Below, piece by piece: positions 35,201 to 44,676 of a stretch of DNA of 64,000 nucleotides. The translations under genes were made by a program, and so were the position numbers. The DNA comes from Pelecanus crispus. Taxonomy: Eukaryota > Chordata > Aves > Pelecaniformes > Pelecanidae. Within the stretch, counting starts at the first letter, position 1. The number at the start of each line of letters is the position of its first letter. The stretch spans positions 7,700,372 to 7,764,371 of the forward strand of contig NC_134655.1 in assembly GCF_030463565.1 (NCBI RefSeq), written 5' to 3'. Under the pieces are notes generated by a model. It ran no database searches, was not told where the DNA came from, and saw only the letters and a program-made list of their open reading frames with translations.

Positions 35201-38200
35201 ACAGATAATGTATTTAAATTTAAAACACCATCCGTTTGGTGGCTGCACAGTTCGTTATTTGTAAATGGGTTTGCTTAGAGCCGGGTAGCTTGTTAGCTGG
35301 TGTGCAGGCTGCCTGCCAGCACTGGACTAGCTACGGCATGGGGCCAGTGGTCAGGTCCCGTGTTAATAGTTCAGCAAAATCAGGGGGAGCATCTCCATTG
35401 CACCAGGTACTGCGTCTCCGGCAGCTTTAGTTCTTGTTTTGCACAAGAAAGGCTTGTGTGTGTGTGTGTTGCCCCTGTGGGACCTGTTCTGAAGTGGTTT
35501 GCTGTTGAATCCACACAGATACGGCCTGCAGGTCATGGAGAAGGTTCTCAAGATGGCTGAAGGCATCGATATCGGGGAAATGAGGACGTACGAGTTGGTC
35601 CCTAGCAGGAAGCTAAAAAGATACCGCTCTCCATCTGACAGTGAGTATGTCTGCCCGTGTGTCTGAGGAGACCCCTGTCCCTGTCAGTGTTTGGTGGGCA
35701 ATAGTGGGAGCGTGGGGAGAGCAACGTGCCACGGGGCCACCTCCGAGAGAGCCAGCGTGGCAAACTAAGAGAAGTGACCGTGATGTACTCTGCTAGACTG
35801 CAGCCGTTTCCCCTCCTCTGCCATGTTGTGGAGTGTACATAATTCATGCAGAGTTCTCTTTTTGCTTAAGAAAATATAATTTTTCATTGAAATTACCAGG
35901 TAAGTGATTTTCCCTAGTGGTAGTGTTAGGGAATTGAATCTATGTAATTAAATACCTGGCTGCCCTTCACTGTGGTGAGGGTGGTGTTCCGACCTGAAAG
36001 GGGATTGTACATGTGCATGGAGGTATGGACTTCAGCTTATTGATTTTGAGTTATGACCTGCCTGGAGCATTGGGTAGCAGTGGATTCTTTTTCCCCCCTC
36101 CCTACTGGGAAGAGTCCTGCATATGTCAGCACAGTCCCATGGTCTCAGGGATCGATGCTCCAGCTGTAGCTTTTCTAGCGGAGGAAATGCAGCAGGCAGA
36201 GAGGGCTGGCAGTTCAGTGGCACCATCGCTGGCTCCTCTCCAGCACCTTCAGAGCTCCCTGCCCTCTCTCCAGAGGGAAGGGCCAGGGAATTGTTCATGT
36301 GTGCAGGTGCAGGCTGTGGATGCAAGCCCTTGCTTTGTGAGGCAATGTCAGTCAGTAGTTTGGCCGTTTAAAGCACAAATGGTCAGACAGCACAGGACTC
36401 TTCTAGGCTCGGATATAATTCCTAGCTCTGCTGAAGTTTCTTCCTTTACAGAAAAATTGCTGGGTGTCAAAGTGCTTCCATGGATCAGCTGCAAAACTGA
36501 GAAGACGACTACTTTTCTCCCATGTTTTGTCCGTCTCTCAGGCAGCAGCTCTGAAGGGAAGGGTTCTCTATTGCATGTTACACAGACAGCGTGAAGAGCT
36601 GTTCTGCTGGTGAGGCCCTTTAGATGCTGCAATCATCAAAATACCAAACAGCAAGAAATGTAAGCTTTGCCATAATTCATTAAAACTGACGATTGAAGGA
36701 TTTGACACATGTATAAGAGCTTTGTCACCTGATTTAAACATGAAGGCCTGTTTATGCTCTGTGCGAAGTGTTTTTTTTCATCTGCAATGAACTATGCTAT
36801 GATAAATACGCTATGATAGTGTATGTCTAGACAGATGTGTTGCCAGACCTATATTACAGCTGCACACATTGGCATTGGATTAGGCAGCTCATTCCAAGGC
36901 GCTGAGGTGGCCTTTTGCACCTCTGATGAAATTACACACACGTACCACTTCAGCCTGTGGGGGCTAAATCTTTCACAGGGGAAGTCTTGTATAACCGTCT
37001 TTTAGATGTAATGTGTTTGCTTATCAGCTATTTGATTCTCATTTTCTGCAGTAGCTGTGCATATCGGGATATTCTGCCTCATTTACATTTCTTCTGGTTA
37101 AGAAAGAAGAGGTCTACCAGTAACGTGTAATGGGGCCCCCCCAGCCGCTGCAGCTGTCGCCTGAGACTTGGGCAGATTTCTCCATGTTTTGGTGTCCTTT
37201 AGCCAAGGGCAGTTACGTTTACAGAAAATATGCTTCTGTTGACACTGTCATTAACAGCCCTGCATGTTTTGGAGAGGAGGGTTCGGTATCACTGTGTTCC
37301 TCTGTTGAATGAGAAGACCTGAACATGAAGTAGGTTGAGATCATCCTGCAACCCAGTGGCAGAGTCAGAGCTGCGGCTCTAGTCCCGCTCTGGTGTGCTG
37401 TCTTATCGGCCATAGTTTTTACTTGTTTTAGTAGCTTTGAGTGGATTAACTTCAGAAATTACTGGATGGGTTCAATGGGCAATGTTGGGGGGCAGAGCAA
37501 GTGATTCAGACCTAAAATCCCTGTAACTAAATATGTAGAGATTTTTGTATGGTGGAATTTCCAGTGGAGCTGGAAATACCACTGTAGTGACCTGCACAAG
37601 AATGAATGGTCTTACTTGATCAGTTGCGGGTGTCTATGGAAGGAAGCCTTTTGGTTTGTGGCTAAGTGGAAATCCTGTGTTCAGAACCTGCAGGCTCCTC
37701 CTGGAGATCACTGCGTGAAAACATTGTCTCCCTGTCATAGCACATATTGGTAATCTTGTCACTTTCTTCTACCCCATAGGTCCAGAGCCGGAAGAGATTC
37801 CTGAGCCGCCCAAAAAGACGGTACCCAGGTTCCGGGTGCGACCACGTTTTGAACCCATACACTTTGTCACCAGTGCTGAGAAGGATGACAAGAAGGAAGA
37901 TTCTCTGGATAACCAAATGCAGGAGGTGAACCAGGAGGCGAATACAAACAGCATAGCGCAGCCCGCTGAAAACTGTGCAGATTCTTTTGCGAGTGCACGG
38001 GAGGTGGATCCCCAGCTCTCCAACTCCACCGGGTTTGGCTTTGCAGGCCAGGCAGCAGCAGCAGCAGCCACCAAGAAGGCTGTGAATAGTATGGACTCTA
38101 CCACAAGCAGCGTGTTGCAGGTTTCTGTTTCTCCTTCAACTGTCCAGTCTGCATCAGAGTCTTTCCCTCCATCAGCTATAATGCTGAAGCAGAGTTTTAT

Positions 38201-39776
38201 CGAGAAACTGTCAGCAGCTGTCTGGAAAAATCTTGCTAACCCAGATGCAAACACTGGGACGGATAAAATTAACTATACGTATCTTTTGACACGTTCAATT
38301 CAGGCATGCAAGACAAATCCTGAATATATTTATGTTCCTCTGAAAGAAATCGCCCCTGCTGACCTCCCCAAGAGCAAGAAGCTCCTAACAGATGGCTTTG
38401 CTTGTGAAGTGCGATGTCAGAATGTCTACCTGGCCACCGGATACGCCGGCAGCAAAAATGGATCCAGGGATCGAGCTGCGGAGCTGGCAGTCAAGCTGCT
38501 AAAGAAGTCTGTGGAAGTTAGAGTTGTTCAGCGGAAGTTCAAGCACACCTATCACGAAGACTTGGTGGTGTGCGAGGCAGGCGTGAGTCGCCCAGATTTC
38601 CCTCCTGCTCTCAAACCTCATGAGGAGTTTGTAGTTGCCAACAGGGACTGCGTCCCGATGCAGCCTGGTGCTGAATCTGTGAAAGGTTCCACTAATACCA
38701 ACAAACACTGGACTAGTTTTGTCCTCACAGAGAATGCCAGCGATGCAATAGGAATACTTAACAATTCTGCCTCATATAACAAAATGTCTGTTGAATATAA
38801 ATACGAATTAATGCCCAACCGCTCGTGGCGTTGTCAAGTGTATCTACAAGATCACTGCCTAGCTGAGGGGTTTGGCACTAAAAAGACCAGCAAGCACGCA
38901 GCAGCCGAGGAGGCACTGAAAATTCTGCAGAAGATGCAGTCAAATATAGCAGCCATCAAAGTGACCCAGGTTCAGAAAGTGGGCTGCTCATCGCGGGGCT
39001 CCGGAAGGAAGAAGGACCTGAAGGACCTCGTGATTTATGAGAACTCCAGTAACCCAGTGTGTACGCTGAATGACACCGCCCAGTTCAACAAGATGACGGT
39101 GGAGTATGTCTTTGAAAGGATGACTGGCATGCGATGGAAATGCAAGGTGATGCTTGAAGATGAATTCATCGCGGAAGCAGTTGGAGTGAAGAAATCTGTT
39201 AAGCATGAGGCAGCAGAGGAAGCCGTGAAAATCCTCAAAAAGACTCAGCCAACTGTTGTTAATAACCTGAAGAAAGGCACCGTCGAAGACGTCATCTCCA
39301 GAAATGAGATTCGGGGTCGATCGGCAGAAGAGGCTTTCAAACAGAAGATCAAAGAAGACAACATTGGGAATCAAATTTTAAGAAAGATGGGCTGGACAGG
39401 CGGTGGCTTAGGGAAAGATGGTGAAGGAATTAGAGAGCCTATTTCTGTGAAGGAGCAGTTTAAAAGGGAAGGACTTGGGCTTGATGTAGAAAGGGTGAAC
39501 AAAATCGCTAAAAGAGATATCGAAGAGATCATTCGAAACTATGCACGCTCAGAAAGTCACATTGACTTGACTTTCTCCAGAGAACTGACCATGGATGAGC
39601 GGAAGCAGATACATCAGATCGCCCAAAAATACGGTCTTAAAAGTAAATCTCACGGGCAGGGGCACAACAGATACTTGGTGGTAAGCAGGAAGCGGCGCAA
39701 GGAGGATCTGTTGGACCAGCTGAAGCAAGAAGGCCAGGTTGGGCATTACGAGCTTATCATGCCCCAGGCAAACTGA
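31707..39776 (+). CDS. NKRF: NF-kappa-B-repressing factor, XTBD-containing form
   Basis: NKRF is a nucleolar RNA-binding factor. The human protein represses some NF-kB promoters, and in ribosome biogenesis it recruits the exonuclease XRN2 and activates helicase DHX15 through its G-patch. Coding exons are 31707-31906, 35519-35640 and 37780-39776, in phase, 773 codons including stop (772 aa). Domains by residue: XTBD (XRN2-binding) about 10-95, with LLSLS.LWTNH.FMGCRYG; a low-complexity acidic/Ala-rich linker; three double-stranded-RNA-binding-like segments about 265-350, 417-488 and 522-591; G-patch about 633-680 (NQILRKMGWTGGGLG); R3H about 688-745. The last exon is nearly intronless and ends QVGHYELIMPQAN. 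The ATG has a good context (gcccgccATGc). The human 690-aa form starts at the equivalent of Met73 (35535), which would lose most of the XTBD. The frame is also open upstream of 31707. Confidence 0.95.
33557..33600 (+). repeat. Poly-T / CTTTT-rich tract
   Basis: A near-continuous T run interrupted by single C residues, just upstream of the degenerate CR1 fragment. Length is likely variable. Confidence 0.9.
33690..34020 (+). mobile_element. Degenerate CR1 LINE 3' fragment
   Basis: The sequence keeps the order of CR1 tail phrases: ggaaggagttaagtaac, attcattcagtttgg, tcagatatgttaaaggtgg, ggataagaggtaacg, agggagactttagttag and ggccaggttagacaaac. It is heavily mutated, so it is an old copy in sense orientation. 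No coding capacity remains. The limits are approximate. Confidence 0.65.
35519..35640 (+). CDS. NKRF: NKRF coding exon 2 (XTBD end; internal Met73)
   Basis: The acceptor is ...ccacacag and the donor gaca|gtgagt. It encodes YGLQVMEKVLKMAEGIDIGE, then MRTYELVPSRKLKRYRSPSD. It holds Met73, the counterpart of the start used in the 690-aa human entry. The end of the XTBD lies here. Confidence 0.93.
35641..37779 (+). other. NKRF: NKRF intron 2 (2.1 kb)
   Basis: Intron with no repeat family or RNA gene that I could support. Chance open frames occur near 36.0-36.6 kb but lack homology I recognise. Confidence 0.8.
37780..39776 (+). CDS. NKRF: NKRF coding exon 3 (dsRBD-like, G-patch, R3H)
   Basis: The acceptor is ...accccatag and the stop TGA is at 39774-39776. 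This single 2.0-kb exon encodes residues 108-772, including all three dsRNA-binding-like repeats, the G-patch (IGNQILRKMGWTGGGLGKDG) and the R3H motif (MDERKQIHQIAQKYGLKSKS). An Ala run (about residues 197-203) and a Ser/Thr-rich linker separate the XTBD from the RNA-binding part. Confidence 0.97.
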
Positions 39777-40240
39777 GGTTAGGTGTCCCACTGTACCCGA
39801 GACTGAGCTTCCCAGCTATTCGATTAAAGAAAGAGATGCTGCATTTTTCTTGTTGTGGGTTATATTAACGTTCAAGTCTCTTACTTCGTTAATATAATTT
39901 CTAAAATGTCGATAGACGTTTAGAACTGACCGAGTTCTGTTCAAGTATATTAGCACAACCCAAAAGCAGTAGTGCTGTTACTGTATGTGTCTTTGATATT
40001 ATTTGTTCCTTCACATTTTAATAGTTTTGTAATAGCAAAAACACATGTCCAACAAGAAAGAATTTGACATCATTTAAAATTATAGCTCCCTTATTCTTCT
40101 TGACCAAGGAAGGAAAAAAAAAATGCCTTTTTTTTAAAAAAAAAAAAGAATAAAAAGCAAAGGAAATGCAGTCTGGGGGAATAAACCTGTATGTAAAGTT
40201 GGGATTAATGACAATAAAAATAAAGTTTTATTTCTGGAAA
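39777..40240 (+). other. NKRF: NKRF 3'UTR
   Basis: AT-rich sequence after the NKRF stop with several AATAAA copies (40149, 40180, 40213, 40219), an A run at 40135-40147, and a probable cleavage region shortly after 40224. Confidence 0.6.
40213..40224 (+). terminator. NKRF: Tandem poly(A) signals of NKRF
   Basis: Two adjacent AATAAA hexamers about 440 bp past the stop, followed by a T-rich stretch. They are the most likely NKRF 3' end among four nearby signals. Confidence 0.55.
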
Positions 40241-41084
40241 AAAACCCAGGATTTGTCACACTTTGTATTAAAAAAAAAAAAAAGTGTGTGAAAACTGCAT
40301 TTATTCTTGAGAAATACATGTATAGCGAAGTTTTGTCTCTGTTGCGTATGTATGTAGAGAGATGTCCTTAACCAGTTTAACGGTGCAGTTTTATTCACAG
40401 ATTTGTACCTTGAGCCTCCCATACTGAGAGTTACTGAGTGCACCTTAATCGTCAGTGTTATCGGGCGATGATAATTCCAGGGCGTTTTTACCTCGGAGCA
40501 CTGCTCGACATGTGCGGATACCATGGTGAAGTGTGAAATATAAAAACGGGAGGTAAAGGCAGAGCCCACGCTCAAAGATGCTCGTGTAGCTTGTGGGGAC
40601 TGTTATGTAACTTATTTTTTTTTTTACTTTGAACATAAGCTCTTTAATCCTGAGCAAACTCAAAGCTGTGCCTAATTATTTCTCTGCTCCATTACTGTAC
40701 CTGTGCTTGTGTATGTCAGGGGCGATTCGCAAGTAAACTTCCCGGTGTTGCTCTGACGTGTGGTGCGAGCGTGGCGTCTCTGCAGGACGGGCACGCGCTG
40801 CCGGCTTCTCTCCTTGCCGGGGAGGCAGACTCTGATGTCCGCCCGTGCCGTTCCGCCGGCGGTACCACAGGACACGGTGCTTTGTGAGCCTTGGAGGAAC
40901 GTGCGCTTCGTGCTTGGAAAACATGAGAGGTTAGGAATTGACCTTGGAAGAGCCAAGAGTGAGGCATGCCTAGAGATGCTGGGTTTTTCCCTGTCACCAG
41001 TAGGGCCCGCTGATCATTCTTCAGCACAAAGCCAGTCCTAATGAATTTTTTTTTTTTTTGTCTGTCCTCTTGTTGCTATGTGTA

Positions 41085-41189
41085 TCAGCTATCACTTTTG
41101 TTTTTCTGCTGCCTATATTTGCCTCTCCATCTCTTTACATCATCCTCTAGCTTTTCCACCTCCTGTTTTCTTTTTAAATACTCTCGGTG
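41085..41189 (-). CDS. Candidate orphan terminal exon, coiled-coil peptide
   Basis: On the minus strand an acceptor-like cagtcaccctctcctcag is followed by 34 open codons and TGA. The peptide begins HREYLKRKQEVEKLEDD and is rich in Lys, Arg and Glu, as in a short charged helix. The acceptor needs a phase-0 upstream exon, and I could not place one. I do not recognise the protein. It may be the end of an unannotated or species-specific gene, a decayed gene, or coincidence. Confidence 0.25.
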   Translation of the reverse strand, partial: HREYLKRKQEVEKLEDDVKRWRGKYRQQKNKSDS

Positions 41190-42027
41190 CTGAGGAGAGG
41201 GTGACTGACCTCTACTGATGCAGCAGATGTCCTGGTGATGTGCATTCAGAGGCATTTTCATCCCCACAGCGTGCAAAGGAAGGGAATTACCTGGCAGGTA
41301 AGACTCACTCAGGAAGAAGAGCGTGAGCATCCCCTCCTCTCTTTGCCTGGATGGCTGCAGCCCAGCTTCTGCTAGCTTGGACTGCTGAAGTAAAAACATC
41401 CTGCTGCCGGCTTTGTAAAAAAAAAAAAAAAAAATACAATCTGGAAGTTAATTCTGAAAGTATGTTGGTTTTGTTGTTGGGTTATTTTGTGTGCCTTATT
41501 CCCTCTCTCTACTGCTGAAGTCTGCTCTCAAGAACGCTGGGCTCTAGCAGATGGTGATGTAGGAGTGGAAGAAGCCTGGAACCGTCTGGGCAGATATTCC
41601 TGCAAGCAGGAGTGCAGCTCCCGCTCCGCAGCTTGGCCGTGCAGCAGGTCTTCAAACCTTGGCGATGCTGCGCAAGGCAGCAAGAGTGCCACTGCTGGAT
41701 GCTGGCTGCAGAATGCCACTTTTGGGAGGAGGGGGCTGGCGAAACGCAACGGTACCTCAGCAGGGGCAGCTGCCCGGTGCGGGGCTGCGCTTTCTGGCCC
41801 GGGCAGCGGCTGTGACTCTCGGCCACCCCGCGTTGCCGCATACGGTGCCCTGGTGCGGGACCGGCCGGCTGCCTCCGCTGCTGGCGGTAGGGCTGGCTGG
41901 GTGTTACGGGCACTTGCCAGCCCCTCCGGCGTGTTACGCAGCCGTATGCTTTCTGGAGAGCCAGTATGTGGTTTACTTTAGTGGCTGAAAGCCTTACCTA
42001 AGAGCAGTGTAACAGTGGATTTGGGTT

Positions 42028-42029
<2 letters not shown>

Positions 42030-42064
<35 letters not shown>

Positions 42065-42085
42065 ATCTTTTTTTTTTTTTTTTTT
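42030..42085 (+). repeat. G30 homopolymer followed by T run
   Basis: Thirty consecutive G (42030-42059), then ttaatatc and about 18 T. It is an extreme homopolymer, and length and even presence may be affected by sequencing or assembly. Confidence 0.9.
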
Positions 42086-43244
42086 AAAGCTATATTCTCT
42101 GGTTTCTGGCTGCCTTAAGTGTCCACTCCTGCTGCTCTTTTTTTTTTTCCTTCAGTGACTAGCAAGACACATACAAAAATGGAGGGATGATACAAGGGCT
42201 TCTGTGATGTTAGAATGACTTGGCCCATTCAGAAATTGCTCTGCTCACAACAGCTTGCAGAGTGTTACAGCTGGTACAGGGCAGTAGTCAAGATAGTCCT
42301 GGTTGGCTTCAGCCACCCTTCTCGATGCAGGTGGTGGTGCAGGTTGGGGTGGGTTTTCTTTTTTTGGGGGTTTGGTGGGTTTTTTTTGGGTGTGGTTTTT
42401 TTTTTTAGTGGTGGTTTTGGTGGGTGTTTCCCCTCCCCCCCCCCACTGGTCTATAACTTAGCGGGTGCAACTATGGTGCTCATTGCTTGACTGGCTCAGG
42501 AGTCTCACACAGGGACTGCTTAAGAACCACCCCGAGGATTACTTGAGGCAGGCCGGGCCTGCCCTGCCTCCTCCATATGCACCGAAGAGGTCGCCCATGC
42601 TGGCCGTTACGAGGGTTCCGTTGACACACGCTGTCCTTCAGGAAAAACGAGCCCGTACAACTCAGGCAGGACATCAGCGGTAAAAGGCTGTTCCATGTAA
42701 GCCAGAAGGCCATGAGCTGTTGCCACAGCAGGTACAAATCACCATGTAATTTTTTTGGGAAGCGCTTGGCAACTTCTATCTTACTTGTAGAACTAAGCAG
42801 CAGTACCAGCTTGTGTTACGTGTCAGTCATTTTAAATCCTGTTCTCTCCCTCATAAGAGAGGAGGAAAACAAATACAATTGCTGTGTCAATTCATTAGTG
42901 AGCCCGTTAAGTTGCTGTAACCAACTCATTAGCATAGGCTCCTTTTTTGTCAGCAGTTCACTCGGAAGGCACGCCACGGTGCTGAGCTTCCTGCAAGTGC
43001 TTTTTTTGCCAGGACTTGTGTCCGTGTCTCCATTTCTCTGCTCGTTTGTCGATGCTGGCCAGTCTTCCCTCCTCTGCCCCTCGCACCTCCTCCTGCCGTT
43101 CACGACCCCCGCGCTGCAGCCGGAGGGCAGGAAGCGTTTCACCATCCTGCTGCAAGAGCCTGCCTGGAGCTCGAGCCCACACCAGCCACCTGCCATCCCA
43201 GTTAAAATAACCACAGTTATACACCTCTTGCCTATTTATACAAT

Positions 43245-44547
43245 AAGCACTAAGGTTACACTTTATTTACAACTTCTGAAAAATGTACAGTTTCTTACAT
43301 GGGTTACTTGTGCAAAGTTAAACTTCTCGACTAACAGACCAATGTGCACACAAAAGACACTGGAACAGTGGACAACACAATTGTAGGTTTCATCCCACAC
43401 TGCTGCTTAAGGTACTGTATCCAAACGTAGAAACTTAGCCTTACAAAAAAAGTGAGTCTGGACTTACAAATTTTTTTTTCAGAGTTGAAAAAATACTTTC
43501 ATAAAACTGAAGGGCAACTAACTCAAGCATGCAGCAGTAGCTCACACAAACCACACAGTAATCTACAAAGAGCAGAAACTGCAGAGACTCAAGTGCCTAC
43601 CCCGTACTTTATTCAAACTTTCCAGAAGGCAAAGTTGGATCCCAAAGAACTTATCTTTCTCAGCTAAAGATAATGGGTGGGAAAAAGACACTGAAGGAGA
43701 GTAATTCCACTGCTGGAACACTTCAGGTTTTACCTCTTCCTTAATGCGGAAGGCCTTTCGCTCCGAGTACCACAGCTCTACCTGGTTTTGCCCAGTAATG
43801 CCTCAGTGACAGGACTACAGAAACTTACTGAAGCAGTCTCTGTAGGCATGTCCTTTAAAATAAAATAAAAAAAAGGGGGGGTTGTTTCTCACCCTAAGCA
43901 AAGATCAAAGTACCACAACTGTAGCGATTTATGTATATCTGTACATAAATCTTGCATGTGAAGTGCTGAAGTAACTAGCGTTCCACAGTCTTACTAAATA
44001 TTTGAATTGGAATCAGTTTAAGAGTTGGGTTTTTTTTCCAGGAGTAAGGAGTTGATAAACCAATACAAAAGGGAAACAAGGTTATTTCTTCACTCAGTAC
44101 TTACAAATGCAGTGGGGTCTAAACCAATAGCAGAGGTAAATGACCAGCCTGGACAGATCAGCACTTTAGTTAATATCAGTTAAAAAATGTGTATGTATAT
44201 AAACATCCCTTTTATCAAGCTACACATAAGCATCACTGTGTATAACACAATTACAATTAAAAGCTTAGTGTACACTACAGAAATGCACAATACTGCCCTA
44301 AGACTGGAGAGGGACCACAGAAAATGAATTCGGCATCAGTAACTCTTTTGCAAGTAACCCAAGTACAGAACATTTGACTTCAAAGTGGGTGCTTTCTGAT
44401 GTCCAAGGAGAAGAAGCTTCAGCAAGGGAGGGTGGCAACAGCACAACAGCTATTCTGCTTTCAAAGTAAATGCTAGGAGGAAAAAGATGACTGAGACACT
44501 TTGTTTATTTTCCTCATCAACAGAGTGTTCATTTGCATCATCCTGGG
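43245..44547 (-). other. UBE2A: UBE2A 3'UTR
   Basis: About 1.3 kb of AT-rich, repeat-free sequence after the UBE2A stop on the minus strand. It ends near the AATAAA (TTTATT on +) at 43262-43267, with other candidates at 43608-43613 and 44504-44509. Confidence 0.6.
43262..43267 (-). terminator. UBE2A: Poly(A) signal of UBE2A
   Basis: AATAAA on the minus strand (TTTATT on +) about 1.28 kb beyond the stop. It is the most distal of three signals, giving a 3'UTR length plausible for UBE2A. Confidence 0.5.
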
Positions 44548-44676
44548 TCAACAGTCACGCCAGCTCTGTTCTACTATTGCAGAAACCCGTTTTTCATATT
44601 CCCGCTTATTCTCTTGGTATAGCTGAGCTGCCTGGCTGTTTGCTGGACTGTTAGGATTTGGCTCATCCAATAGAGA
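44548..44676 (-). CDS. UBE2A: UBE2A coding exon 6
   Basis: The acceptor on the minus strand is ...tctttgcacag. It encodes [20 protein letters not shown] through [13 protein letters not shown], then TGA. It is the C-terminal helices of the UBC fold. Length is 129 nt including the stop. Confidence 0.97.
   Translation of the reverse strand, partial: SLLDEPNPNSPANSQAAQLYQENKREYEKRVSAIVEQSWRDC

Larger units (their letters stand above)
31907..35518 (+). other. NKRF: NKRF intron 1 (3.6 kb)
   Basis: The 5' part is still CpG island. A T/TTTC-rich tract lies at 33557-33600, a degenerate CR1 fragment at about 33690-34020, and a TG tract at 35454-35469 just before exon 2. No other gene was recognised. 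Confidence 0.8.
40241..43240. other. Convergent intergenic region between NKRF and UBE2A
   Basis: About 3 kb between the converging 3' ends. It holds a CpG-enriched patch (about 40.73-40.91 kb), a poly-A run at 41417-41434, another CpG-rich patch (41.74-41.93 kb), a 30-base G run followed by a T run (42030-42085), and a T/G-rich tract (42351-42445). A possible minus-strand terminal exon at 41085-41189 is listed separately. No gene is firmly supported. Confidence 0.7.

Noticed and set aside
41269-41399. Upstream exon for the candidate minus-strand gene (acceptor tttttacttcag, donors gtgagt or gtaatt)
   Set aside because: Splicing it in the frame that encodes the peptide QSKLAEAGL to the 41189 acceptor breaks the downstream frame. 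Other phases give very short tails, so the link is not supported.
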